A DNA stretch of 17,447 nt from CAZMLC01 sp964567125 (GTDB lineage Bacteria > Verrucomicrobiota > Kiritimatiellia > RFP12 > UBA1067): positions 1 to 17,447 of the forward strand of contig CAZMLC010000061.1 in NCBI GenBank assembly GCA_964567125.1, written 5' to 3'. This document shows positions 1 to 7,328 of the stretch, piece after piece. A program made the position numbers and the translations under genes. Within the stretch, counting starts at the first letter, position 1. Every line of letters begins with the position of its first letter. The notes under the pieces are model-generated. The model had not been told where the DNA came from and made no database searches. It saw only the letters and a program-made list of their open reading frames with translations.

Positions 1-83
1 CCGCCTGAACCGCCGCACAGACACGTGCCTGCGCCCAATGCTGTAAACAGCCGCATCCAGCCTCTTCGTGAAACGTGACTCAT
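1..83 (-). CDS. N-terminus of a Tat-exported protein (partial)
   Basis: Only the first 27 codons lie in the window; the gene continues beyond base 1. The start is an ATG at 83 preceded, six bases away, by a strong ribosome-binding site (GAAAGGAG, complement of 90-97). The peptide begins MSHVSRRGWMRLFTALGAG. The twin-arginine pair followed by a hydrophobic stretch is a typical Tat signal, so the product is probably exported folded, often with a bound cofactor. It lies 23 bases downstream of the Mrp-type ATPase on the same strand, so the two are probably co-transcribed. A cofactor-bearing (for example Fe-S) redox protein would fit, but that is inference; too little is visible to name a family. 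Confidence 0.65.
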   Translation of the reverse strand, partial: MSHVSRRGWMRLFTALGAGTCLCGGSG

Positions 84-106
84 CGTAATCTCCTTTCGGT
101 ATTGTC

Positions 107-991
107 TTAGGTCTGCTGTAAAATGACGTGCGCCATTTCCAGAAACACCTTGGTCGCCGGCGTTGTCTGCGCATATTCGACAAACGCCACCCCCGCATCG
201 CCTGATTCCGCAATCAGCGGATCCATCGGGATCGATCCGAGAAACGGCACATGCATCTCCTCAGCCATTTGCCGTCCGCCCTGGGTGCGTAAAATCGGCG
301 TCACGGTTCCGCAGTGCGGGCAGGCGAATCCGCTCATGTTCTCCACAACACCAAGAATCGGGACCTCCAGCTGCTTGCAGAAGGTGATCGATTTGCGCAC
401 ATCGGCTGCAGCTACCTTTTGCGGTGTCGTGACAATCACCGCGCCATCCAATTCAGGAATCAGTTCCACAATCGAAAGCGGTTCATCCCCCGTTCCTGGC
501 GGGGCATCGACCACAAGCAAATCCAGCTCACCCCAATCGACATCGGCCAGAAATTGACGAATGACCCCCATCTTCATCGGTCCGCGCCAAATCACAGGAT
601 CATCCTGACTTTGCAAGAGGAAGCCAACCGACAGGACCTTCAATCCACCCAGCTGGACAGGTAGGATGCCCGTTGCGCCCTGCTCAATGCGCTTCCCCTG
701 TAACCCGAGCATGACGGGCACGCTGGGCCCGTGTAAATCAACATCGAGCAACCCCACGCTGAGCCCAGTCCGCATCGCCGCCATGGCGAGATTGACCGCA
801 ACCGTGCTCTTTCCGACTCCGCCCTTGCCTGACATGACAATGATCACGCGTTGAATCTTTGATAAGCGCGACCGGAGCTGTTGATGTTCATCGACCTGCT
901 GCTGATGCTGTTGCTGCGTTTCCGCGGAGCAGGATGTACTGCCACAGCTTTCACACGATGTACTGCCACATGATGACGAATTCTGTTCCAT
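107..991 (-). CDS. mrp: Mrp/NBP35-family iron-sulfur carrier P-loop ATPase
   Basis: A 294-residue cytoplasmic ATPase of the Mrp/NBP35/ApbC family, which assembles or transfers Fe-S clusters to apoproteins. Visible: deviant Walker A GKGGVGKS at residues 55-62, the following DVDLHGPS (83-90), the VDAPPGTGDE loop (161-170), and the family CPHC pair (224-227) that binds a bridging cluster at the dimer interface. There is no N-terminal DUF59 domain; instead a Ser/Gln-rich leader carries four cysteines (C8, C13, C16, C21) in a duplicated SCGSTSC pattern, recalling the N-terminal cluster site of NBP35. An in-frame ATG at 1144 exists, but 991 is preferred because AAAAAAGG precedes it and conserved sequence begins only after it. 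A Tat-exported protein follows in the same direction. Confidence 0.93.
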   Translation of the reverse strand: MEQNSSSCGSTSCESCGSTSCSAETQQQHQQQVDEHQQLRSRLSKIQRVIIVMSGKGGVGKSTVAVNLAMAAMRTGLSVGLLDVDLHGPSVPVMLGLQGKRIEQGATGILPVQLGGLKVLSVGFLLQSQDDPVIWRGPMKMGVIRQFLADVDWGELDLLVVDAPPGTGDEPLSIVELIPELDGAVIVTTPQKVAAADVRKSITFCKQLEVPILGVVENMSGFACPHCGTVTPILRTQGGRQMAEEMHVPFLGSIPMDPLIAESGDAGVAFVEYAQTTPATKVFLEMAHVILQQT

Positions 992-1302
992 TATAAACCT
1001 TTTTTCTACCTTGTTGATACGCGAAATACGATGCGTTAATCTTAACGCGTACACCTCGACGTTGTCGAGCTCAACGCGTTTAGCGAATGCAACCCAGCCA
1101 ATGGACGTGCGTTTCTGCGCAGTACCGCTCTCATGCAGGTGCATAATTGTATCTTATTTTCTAATAGAATCGCGCTTCTGCCTCCAACCGCATCATTTCC
1201 CCCTCTTTTTTTCAGATGCCGCCGCGGCAATAAAGCGATGGTCTGCGCGTTTAATCCACCAACACGAGCGTTGATCAACATCGTGAGAAAAGTGAGGGCC
1301 CC
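992..1302. other. Divergent intergenic region, palindrome-rich
   Basis: This 311-base stretch separates mrp (minus) from the G/H-rich protein gene (plus). Its mrp-proximal part holds several perfect palindromes: GCGTTAA-TC-TTAACGC (1033-1048), CTCGAC-GTT-GTCGAG (1055-1069) and AACGCGTT (1073-1080). They overlap a candidate mrp promoter. The rest (about 1145-1290) is pyrimidine-rich with no convincing gene. Reading frames that cross it on either strand have no supported start and no recognisable protein. Confidence 0.5.
1039..1068 (-). promoter_or_regulatory. Candidate sigma70 promoter for mrp
   Basis: On the minus strand, TCGACA (complement of 1063-1068) and TAAGAT (complement of 1039-1044) are separated by 18 bases, giving a start near 1032 and a leader of about 40 bases. 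The -35 lies in the CTCGAC/GTCGAG palindrome and the -10 overlaps the GCGTTAA/TTAACGC palindrome, so a repressor could act here. Called by eye; the -10 is weak. Confidence 0.35.
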
Positions 1303-1737
1303 ATGAACACTACCATGAAAACCAATTTTGTCACCTGCATCGCGATCCTGAGCCTGACCTGTGCAGCCCTTCCCGCTGCTGCCGGGCATGGCCATGGCGG
1401 CTATGGCGGTCACGGAGGCCACGGCGGATGGGATAACCATCGCGGCTGGACCGCACTGGGCGTCGGCGCGGCGGTCGGACTGCTCTCCGGCATCGCGATT
1501 GCCAGCACCCCTGTTTATGCAGCCCCCGCTCCCGTTGTTTACGCGCCGGCTCCGGCTGTCGTCTATACACCGGCACCGACCGTGGTCGTGACCCAGCCCG
1601 GACGCTGGGTCGATCAGGAAGAGCGTATCTGGGTCGAAGGCTGCTGGCTCCAATCCAGCGATGGCTATGGCCGCCTGATCCGCACCTGGCAGCCGGGACA
1701 CTGGGAAATCCGCAGAACCCGCGTCTGGGTTCAATAA
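1303..1737 (+). CDS. Secreted Gly/His-rich, Trp-rich small protein
   Basis: A 144-residue protein I cannot assign to a named gene. Residues 1-27 form a signal peptide ending in ALPAAAG. Next come a Gly/His-rich segment (28-48, repeated GHGG), a glycine- and alanine-rich hydrophobic stretch (50-68) that could insert in a membrane, and a low-complexity part with three VVY/T-APAP-like repeats (71-97). The C-terminal domain is tryptophan-rich (PGRWV, RIWVEGCW, WQPGHWEIRRTRVWV), resembling proteins annotated as YXWGXW repeat-containing. The His-rich part could bind metal; this is inference. The start has GAGGG four bases upstream; an ATG at 1315 is an alternative. A strong terminator follows, so it is probably monocistronic. 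Confidence 0.8.
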   Translation: MNTTMKTNFVTCIAILSLTCAALPAAAGHGHGGYGGHGGHGGWDNHRGWTALGVGAAVGLLSGIAIASTPVYAAPAPVVYAPAPAVVYTPAPTVVVTQPGRWVDQEERIWVEGCWLQSSDGYGRLIRTWQPGHWEIRRTRVWVQ

Positions 1738-1761
1738 CCCGGCATCACGAGAATACCATAG

Positions 1762-1795
1762 GCTGGCAGCGTTCCGCGTTGCCAGCTCTTTTTTT
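1762..1795 (+). terminator. Rho-independent terminator after the G/H-rich protein gene
   Basis: Perfect 7-bp stem GCTGGCA (1762-1768) and TGCCAGC (1780-1786) around an 11-base loop, followed by TCTTTTTTT. It lies 25 bases after the stop codon and separates this gene from the lipoprotein gene downstream. Confidence 0.85.
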
Positions 1796-1877
1796 GCCGC
1801 TGAAAAAAGATGCGTACAGCCGCCCTGCTTTTTGGTAAAGTACGTTCTGGTTTGTGGAATCAAGTGAGGAGGGTGCC

Positions 1878-2345
1878 ATGAAAATCAATATCCGAACGTG
1901 CTGTTTTTGCAGTGCCATCGCAAGCGTTGTGATGTTCATGATGGGCTGTCTGTCCAACGCCGAATGGATTGAAAAACGCATTGCCGAGCGTCAGGACTAT
2001 TTTACAACGCTCCCCGCGGAGACGCAGACGCGCATCCGCAGCGGTCGCTTGCAAGTCGGCGATACCGCGGATGATGCCTGGCTCGTCTATGGCGCTCCTA
2101 CGCGCGTCTACAACCGCCTCACCGCGACATCGACGAACGAGGTCTGGTCCTACGTGACCACCGATATGCAGCCTGTCGATGAGTTCCGCCCGGTCTACTA
2201 TCCGATCATGAGCCGCGGCCAAACCTATTGGGCTGTCGATCATGTCTTGCAACGTTCATACATCTATGACCGCAACGAATATCTGCGCATCGAGTTGAAC
2301 AATAAAAAAGTCATCGCCATTGAAAACACAGGATTACCGCAATGA
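1878..2345 (+). CDS. Small BamE/SmpA-like lipoprotein
   Basis: A 155-residue predicted lipoprotein: a short positively charged N-terminus, a hydrophobic stretch, and a lipobox-like MMGC with the acylated cysteine at position 24. The segment LQVGDTADDAWLVYGAPTRV (58-77) resembles the glycine-x-threonine ... G-x-P motif of small outer-membrane lipoproteins of the BamE/OmlA fold; the rest is not recognisable and the function is unknown. The start is the ATG at 1878, because GAGGAGGG lies directly upstream; the in-frame ATG at 1854 has no such site. Its stop overlaps the next start as ATGA (2342-2345), so it is translationally coupled to the sugar mutarotase gene, although no functional link between the two is known to me. 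Confidence 0.75.
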   Translation: MKINIRTCCFCSAIASVVMFMMGCLSNAEWIEKRIAERQDYFTTLPAETQTRIRSGRLQVGDTADDAWLVYGAPTRVYNRLTATSTNEVWSYVTTDMQPVDEFRPVYYPIMSRGQTYWAVDHVLQRSYIYDRNEYLRIELNNKKVIAIENTGLPQ

Positions 2346-3241
2346 ATTTTCCCGCCGTGGATTGGTTGAATCGTCGCTTTGGAACCCCGGAACGCATTGT
2401 CTTTCGCCAGGATGAACAGGAGCTGATCTACGTTACGCTGGCCAATAAGTTCGGCGCGTGCGAAGTGCTGCTGCAAGGCGCGCACGTGCTTCAGTATCGT
2501 CCCGTAGGCCTGGGGCCCGCGCTCTTTGTCAGCAAGAAGTCAGACTTCCTTCCCGGAAAACCCGTGCGCGGCGGCATCCCCGTCTGTTGGCCCTGGTTCG
2601 GCAGCCACCCCGCGGATCCCGCGCAGCCGAAACATGGCATCGCCCGCATCCTGCCGTGGAGCGTCAAGGCCTCGGAATACTCCAACGATGCCACGGAAAT
2701 CATCCTCGTCCTGAACGACACGGAGATCACGCGTGCCCTCTGGCCGCACGCCTTTGATCTGCGCATGCGCATCCGCCTCGAACAGGCGCTCCTGCTCGAA
2801 CTGACCTGCACCAACACCGGTTCGGAGCCGTTTGAGATGACCCAGGCGTTCCATCCCTACTTTCAGGTTGGCGCCATCGACCAGGTCTCCATGCTTGGCC
2901 TTGAACAGGCGCGCTGCTTCAACCGCGTTACGCAGCAGGAGACGGTCCACACCGGCCCCTTCCGCATTACACAGGCTCTCGACTGGCTGATGACCCCGCA
3001 ACAGAATGAATGCGCGCTCGTGGATGAGAAGCTCCGCCGTATCATCGCCATGACCTATTCCGGCACGCGCAATCTCAACATCTGGAATCCAGGACCGAAT
3101 TCAGCCTTCCCTGATTTGGCGCCCGAAGAGTACGCGCGTTTTCTCTGCATCGAACCGGCCAACGCGCGCGACACCGCGATTGAAATGGAGCCCGGCTCGC
3201 GCCATACGCTGAGCATGACGCTCCAAGTGCGCCTCGCCTAA
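2342..3241 (+). CDS. yeaD: D-hexose-6-phosphate mutarotase (aldose-1-epimerase family, YeaD type)
   Basis: A 299-residue cytoplasmic enzyme expected to interconvert the alpha and beta anomers of glucose-6-phosphate and related hexose phosphates. The YeaD signature is plain: RGGIPVCWPWFG (77-88), then KHGIAR with H98, the QAFHPYF segment with H171, and LCIEPANARD containing the likely catalytic base E271. Length matches the family (about 270-300). The start overlaps the stop of the preceding lipoprotein gene in an ATGA. The gene after it is convergent and only 15 bases away, with no terminator visible between them. Confidence 0.92.
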   Translation: MNFPAVDWLNRRFGTPERIVFRQDEQELIYVTLANKFGACEVLLQGAHVLQYRPVGLGPALFVSKKSDFLPGKPVRGGIPVCWPWFGSHPADPAQPKHGIARILPWSVKASEYSNDATEIILVLNDTEITRALWPHAFDLRMRIRLEQALLLELTCTNTGSEPFEMTQAFHPYFQVGAIDQVSMLGLEQARCFNRVTQQETVHTGPFRITQALDWLMTPQQNECALVDEKLRRIIAMTYSGTRNLNIWNPGPNSAFPDLAPEEYARFLCIEPANARDTAIEMEPGSRHTLSMTLQVRLA

Positions 3242-3256
3242 ATAAATTCCGCAGCT

Positions 3257-3565
3257 TCAGAGTTGTTTGGCATAATCCTGCCCGCCATAAAAAAACCGAA
3301 GAATGTAGACGGTATTTGCGTCTTCCGCTACGCGATAAACCAGCAGGTAGTTGTCGATCACTGCTTTTCGATAACGTTTCGCCTGTAACAGCGGATCTGA
3401 ACATTCGGCATAACCCAGAGGTGTCTCTCGCAGCTGCTGGTAACATTTCCCAACATTATTCAGGAAGGTACTGGCGGCCAAAGGATTTGAAAGCTTGATC
3501 GCAATATAGTGAACAATCCCGTCCAGATCTTGATCAGCAGCCTCGGTTATCAGAAGGTCATACAC
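3257..3565 (-). CDS. RelE/ParE-family toxin
   Basis: A 102-residue type II toxin. The pattern is typical of the ParE/RelE fold: an N-terminal strand (YDLLITEAADQDLDGIVHYI), NPLAASTFLNNV, the LRETPLGYAE turn, RYRKAVIDNYLLVYRV, and a final strand with FYGGQDYAKQL. The YR...V..NYL.VYR and YG..DY blocks are the conserved core of the family. Depending on subtype such toxins cut mRNA at the ribosome (RelE) or poison gyrase (ParE); the sequence alone does not decide. Its start overlaps the antitoxin gene by eight bases, and AAGGG lies upstream inside that gene. A complete, intact frame, so the pair is probably functional. Confidence 0.88.
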   Translation of the reverse strand: MYDLLITEAADQDLDGIVHYIAIKLSNPLAASTFLNNVGKCYQQLRETPLGYAECSDPLLQAKRYRKAVIDNYLLVYRVAEDANTVYILRFFYGGQDYAKQL

Positions 3566-3818
3566 GGTATTTTCCCTTGATCTTTTTCAATGATGCTGCG
3601 GCATCAACAACTCGACTCTGCGCAATTTGGGTCTCTGCCTTCTCGAGTTTGGCATAGGTATCGAGTTTGGCCAAGGTTTTCTCATACTGTTTCATGCTCA
3701 TGATGACCATATCACCATAACCATTCTTCGTGATAAAAATCGGCGCATCTGTCACACGGCATAGATCCGAAATCTTGGCCGTGTTCTTCAAATCTCTGAT
3801 TGGAACAATTGCGGGCAT
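3558..3818 (-). CDS. Phd/YefM-family antitoxin
   Basis: An 86-residue antitoxin partnered with the downstream toxin. The N-terminal part (MPAIVPIRDLKNTAKISDLC) and the block PIFITKNGYGDMVIMSMKQYE match the Phd/YefM DNA-binding dimer domain. The C-terminal half is charged and helical (LDTYAKLEKAETQIAQSR), as expected for the segment that wraps and neutralises the toxin. The ATG at 3818 is chosen over 3854 because AAGGAG sits eight bases upstream and the family begins there. The upstream ATG also falls before the predicted transcription start. Such antitoxins normally repress their own promoter, alone and with the toxin. Confidence 0.88.
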   Translation of the reverse strand: MPAIVPIRDLKNTAKISDLCRVTDAPIFITKNGYGDMVIMSMKQYEKTLAKLDTYAKLEKAETQIAQSRVVDAAASLKKIKGKYRV

Positions 3819-3842
3819 AACCTGTCTCCTTTTTATGGCCTT

Positions 3843-3871
3843 ATTATACCACACCTATTTTGTGACAACAA
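3843..3871 (-). promoter_or_regulatory. Sigma70 promoter of the toxin-antitoxin operon
   Basis: Minus strand: TTGTTG (complement of 3866-3871), 17 bases, then a perfect TATAAT (complement of 3843-3848). Transcription would start near 3836, about 18 bases before the antitoxin start. A short inverted repeat (TTGT, four bases, ACAA) overlaps the -35 and could be part of the autoregulatory operator. Confidence 0.75.
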
Positions 3872-4008
3872 TAAAAACGATACACAGATGTAAAGCATGT
3901 TCATGGAGGGGCCTAAAAGCGGCCTAGATAGCGCAACACGTATTTCCCGGCTCATACGCGCATTAAGCCCTGCTGTACTTCCGTGCAGTCACGCGCTATA
4001 CTGTCTGT

Positions 4009-4037
4009 GCTGTGGACAACGGGGAAGTCCCCACAGC
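4009..4037 (+). promoter_or_regulatory. Leader hairpin upstream of the GH106 gene
   Basis: GCTGTGG (4009-4015) and CCACAGC (4031-4037) form a perfect 7-bp stem ending 26 bases before the start codon. Inside it GGGGA/TCCCC (4021-4032) forms a competing tighter hairpin. A possible -10 (TATACT, 3997-4002) lies just upstream, with no good -35, so the stem would sit near the mRNA 5' end. It could stabilise the message or bind a regulator; neither is shown. Confidence 0.4.
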
Positions 4038-4063
4038 CGATAATCAGATAACGAGGGAAAAAT

Positions 4064-7000
4064 ATGATGCGCCTTGATCCGTTTCACATCGGTCTCCTGT
4101 CTCTTTTTTACGTGGCAGCCGCCACGGCTGCCACACCCGCGATTGCGCCTGATGAGGCGCACCGGATGCGAGCCTTCAGCGCAGAGGATGAAGTGCACTT
4201 CCAAACGCCGGAAGCGCTTTTCCGCCCGCAGACCTGGTTCCACTACATCGGCGGCAATGTCGCAACGAACGGCATCACGGCTGACCTCGAAGCCATTGCG
4301 CAGGCCGGTCTCTCCGGCGTGCAGCTGTTTCATGGACAGTTCGGCGGCCCCTGGCCCGGCGTCGAACCGCAGATCCCCTGTCTGAGCGAACGCTGGGATG
4401 AGGCAGTCCACCACACCGCGACCGAGTGCCGTCGTCTCGGCTTGCGCTTCTCCATGCAGAACTGCCCGGGCTGGGCGATGTCGGGTGGCCCCTGGATCGC
4501 CCCTTCGAACGCCATGCGCCATCTCGTCTACAGTCGGACCGATTGCACGAACGGCATCGCGTTCACGCTGGCGAAACCCCAACCTAGCGCGGAGGAATGG
4601 CGCGATTACCGCGATGTCGCGGTGCTGGCCTTTTCCCGTCCGCTGGAGGACACCCCGACGCCCCTCGAACCAACCGCCATCACCAGCACGCGACCGCAGT
4701 TAAATTGGCTCGACTGCCTGCGCGGCCGCGCGAAAAATCCGCTGCAGATCGCGCCGTGTACCGCCACGAATCCCGTGCAGCTCGATCTGACTTTTGCCCA
4801 GCCCGTCACGGTGCGCCGCATTGAATTCGCGCCGGTACAGACCTTTAATCATGACTTCTGCTACGAGCCCGGCGTGACCTTCCGCCTCGCGGCCATCACG
4901 GCGGGCAAGGAGGAGGCGATCAGCACGGTCCAGATGCCCCAGTCCAGCTGGCAGGATGACAAACCGTTCACCGTGGCCTGCTCGGAAACAACCGCCGCGC
5001 AGTTCCGCATCACGCTGATCAACGCCCATCCCCTGCGCCTCGGCTTCATGAAACTTTTCTCCGGTGCGCGCAAGCACAACTGGGAGTCGGAGGCGGCCTG
5101 GACGCTGCGCAGCATCGACCGCGCAGGCGACGCCCTTGTTCAATCTCCTGCTGCCTGGGTTCAACCGGATCAGGTACTGGATCTGACGGATAAACTTTCG
5201 GCGGAGGGGACGCTCGCGTGGCAGCCGCCCGCAGGTGGCACCTGGACCGTCTTGCGCATCGGCCACGTCAATGCGGGCATGCGCAATGGCCCTGCACCTC
5301 AGGAGGGCACCGGCTGGGAGTGCGATAAACTCAATCCGCTCGGCGCGGAAACCCACTTCGCAGGTTACATCGGACGGTTGACGGCGGCGCACGGTCCGCT
5401 GTCAGGCCATTTGCTCGACAGCATGCTACTCGACAGCTGGGAATGCAAAACCCAGACCTGGACGTGGGACATGCCCGAGGTCTTCCGCTTCCATGCCGGC
5501 TATCCGCTGCGCGCCTACATGCCCGCGCTCTTCGGTTACGTCATGGCCGATCCGGAGAAGACCGCCTGCTTTTTGCGCGACTGGCGCAACACGCTCAACG
5601 ACTGTTTCGTCAATCGCTTCTACGGACGCATGAAGGAACTCGCCGCAGCGCAGAAACTCGCCATCACCTTTGAAACCGCGGCCGGCGATATTTTCCCTGC
5701 GGATATCCTCGAATACTACAAACACGCGGATGTGCCGATGTGCGAATTCTGGAGTCCTTTCACCGGAACCTTTGTCGGCTCGCTCAATTTCAAGCCCATC
5801 AAACCCTGCGCCTCCGCCGCGCGGCTCTATGGCAAAATGCGCGTGGCAGCCGAAGCCTTTACCTCATTCAAGCTGACCTTCAACGAGCACTTCGAAGACC
5901 TCAAGGAAGTGGCGCACCTCAACATGATGGAAGGCGTCACACATCTGGTCTTCCACACCTACACGCACAATCCGCGCACTGACTTCCTGCCGCCTGGGAC
6001 CTCCTTCGGTTCGGGTATCGGCACGCCCTTCCTGCGCGGACAAACCTGGTGGCCGCACGCCAAGGAGTTCACCACATATCTGGCGCGCTGCACCTATCTG
6101 CTCGAACGCGGCCGCCCGGTCGCCGATGTGCTCTGGTATCTCGGCGATGAGATCGATCACAAGCCTGATCAGCTCGCCGCTTTTCCCGCTGGATATAAAT
6201 ATGACTACTGCAATCCCGATATCCTGCTCAATCGCCTGAGCGTAAAGGAGAACTGCCTTATCACGCCCGAGGGGCTGAGTTACCGCCTGCTCTGGGTTCC
6301 GTCCACCACGCGCATGCTGCCGCAGACGCTGGAGAAGATCGCCCAGCTCGCCCGCGCAGGTGCGACCGTGGTGCTGGGTGAGGCACCCCGCGGGCCTGCC
6401 ACACTCTCCGGCGGCGCACTGATGCAGGAACGCTTCTACGCGGCGCGCGATGCGCTCTGGACCTCTGAAGCACGGACACTCAAAGGACAAAAGTTAGGAA
6501 AAGGCCGCATTTATGTAAACACCCCGCTCGAGACTGCGCTTGAATGTATGTCGTGCGATCCGGACGTTGAAGGCGACGCAGCCTGGCTGCACCGCATTGT
6601 CGATGGTGCCGAGATCTACTTTATTGCTCCGCAGTTTGGCGAAGCCTTTCAGGGGAAGCTCAGTTTCCGCGCCACAGGTTCCGCCGAACTGTGGAATCCT
6701 GTAACCGGGCAACGTGAGTGCTGTGCGGCTGAAAGAATAGGGAAGCGTACTGAGATCCGACTTGACCTACCCAAGGCGGGTGCCTGCTTCGTTGTCTTCC
6801 GCAACGCCCAAGCACCGTCTTTCGAAACGAAGGCGTGTCAGCCGCTCGCATTGACACAACCTTGGACGATTTCCTTTCCGCAGGGATGGGGTATTGCCGC
6901 ACCGATCAAAACGACTGAATTAAAACCGTGGAAGGAGCTCTTCACCGAACGCGAAGCGCAGGCCTTTTCCGGCACAGCCACGTACGAAACAACCTTCATG

Positions 7001-7324
7001 TTCACGCCGCAGGAGAAAAATGCGCGCTACCTGTTGAAGCTCGGACGCGTGGACATGCTGGCGCAAGTCACCGTGAACAACGAGGACTGCGGTACCGCAT
7101 GGTGTGCACCGTTTGAAATCGATATCACCGCCGCGCTCAAACCGGGCGAGAATACGCTGCGCATCGCGGTCACCAGCACCTGGTTCAACCGTCTCGTCTT
7201 TGATGCCAGCCTGCCCGAAGCGCAACGCAAGACCTGGACCATTAAAGGCCCCAGCAAGGATGCACCGCTCACAGAGACTGGACTGATGGGACCGGTCGAG
7301 CTGAAATGCCAGCTGACGCGTTGA
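4064..7324 (+). CDS. Secreted glycoside hydrolase, GH106-like (alpha-L-rhamnosidase type)
   Basis: A 1086-residue exported enzyme, probably removing alpha-L-rhamnose or a related sugar from plant or algal polysaccharide. An N-terminal signal peptide ends around residue 24. The catalytic part starts with RPQTWFHYIGGNVATNGI and DLEAIAQAGLSGVQLF, then LGLRFSMQNCPGWAMSGGPW, all typical of GH106. LLDSWECKTQTWT carries E460, and a second acidic block (VAAEAF, E597) matches the region of the second catalytic glutamate in characterised members; these assignments are by pattern. The C-terminus (about 965-1080) is a galactose-binding-like beta-sandwich. The start is the first of two adjacent ATGs behind GAGGGA. 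No transporter or regulator flanks it. A 23-bp palindrome lies within the signal-peptide codons. Confidence 0.85.
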   Translation: MMRLDPFHIGLLSLFYVAAATAATPAIAPDEAHRMRAFSAEDEVHFQTPEALFRPQTWFHYIGGNVATNGITADLEAIAQAGLSGVQLFHGQFGGPWPGVEPQIPCLSERWDEAVHHTATECRRLGLRFSMQNCPGWAMSGGPWIAPSNAMRHLVYSRTDCTNGIAFTLAKPQPSAEEWRDYRDVAVLAFSRPLEDTPTPLEPTAITSTRPQLNWLDCLRGRAKNPLQIAPCTATNPVQLDLTFAQPVTVRRIEFAPVQTFNHDFCYEPGVTFRLAAITAGKEEAISTVQMPQSSWQDDKPFTVACSETTAAQFRITLINAHPLRLGFMKLFSGARKHNWESEAAWTLRSIDRAGDALVQSPAAWVQPDQVLDLTDKLSAEGTLAWQPPAGGTWTVLRIGHVNAGMRNGPAPQEGTGWECDKLNPLGAETHFAGYIGRLTAAHGPLSGHLLDSMLLDSWECKTQTWTWDMPEVFRFHAGYPLRAYMPALFGYVMADPEKTACFLRDWRNTLNDCFVNRFYGRMKELAAAQKLAITFETAAGDIFPADILEYYKHADVPMCEFWSPFTGTFVGSLNFKPIKPCASAARLYGKMRVAAEAFTSFKLTFNEHFEDLKEVAHLNMMEGVTHLVFHTYTHNPRTDFLPPGTSFGSGIGTPFLRGQTWWPHAKEFTTYLARCTYLLERGRPVADVLWYLGDEIDHKPDQLAAFPAGYKYDYCNPDILLNRLSVKENCLITPEGLSYRLLWVPSTTRMLPQTLEKIAQLARAGATVVLGEAPRGPATLSGGALMQERFYAARDALWTSEARTLKGQKLGKGRIYVNTPLETALECMSCDPDVEGDAAWLHRIVDGAEIYFIAPQFGEAFQGKLSFRATGSAELWNPVTGQRECCAAERIGKRTEIRLDLPKAGACFVVFRNAQAPSFETKACQPLALTQPWTISFPQGWGIAAPIKTTELKPWKELFTEREAQAFSGTATYETTFMFTPQEKNARYLLKLGRVDMLAQVTVNNEDCGTAWCAPFEIDITAALKPGENTLRIAVTSTWFNRLVFDASLPEAQRKTWTIKGPSKDAPLTETGLMGPVELKCQLTR
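4112..4134 (+). repeat. 23-bp palindromic element, copy 1 (in GH106 gene)
   Basis: Arms GTGGCAGCC (4112-4120) and GGCTGCCAC (4126-4134) are perfect inverted repeats around GCCAC. The element encodes V-A-A-A-T-A-A-T (residues 17-24), at the end of the signal peptide. Two further copies with identical arms and spacing occur in mnmA and vsr, in the same reading frame. Confidence 0.85.
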
Positions 7325-7328
7325 TCCT

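Noticed and set aside
992..1144. A 51-residue N-terminal extension of Mrp
   Set aside because: The sequence is filled with palindromes and a candidate promoter, shows no family similarity, and a ribosome-binding site precedes the ATG at 991.
1762..1786. Relation of the terminator stem GCTGGCA/TGCCAGC to the 23-bp palindrome
   Set aside because: The arms differ in order and spacing, and a T-run follows, so an ordinary terminator explains it.
1042..1863. A 273-codon minus-strand frame
   Set aside because: It is antisense to the G/H-rich protein gene, crosses its terminator and runs into the mrp promoter; its composition is that of a shadow frame.
3905..3929. A GGCCTA direct repeat upstream of the GH106 gene
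   Set aside because: Two six-base copies ten bases apart are not enough to call an operator.
5218..5241. A possible degenerate copy of the 23-bp palindrome in the GH106 gene
   Set aside because: One arm (GTGGCAGCC) is present, but the second arm reads GGTGGCACC and does not pair properly. The residues WQPPAGGTWTVLRIG are normal for the family. A lone arm at 5843-5851 was rejected for the same reason.
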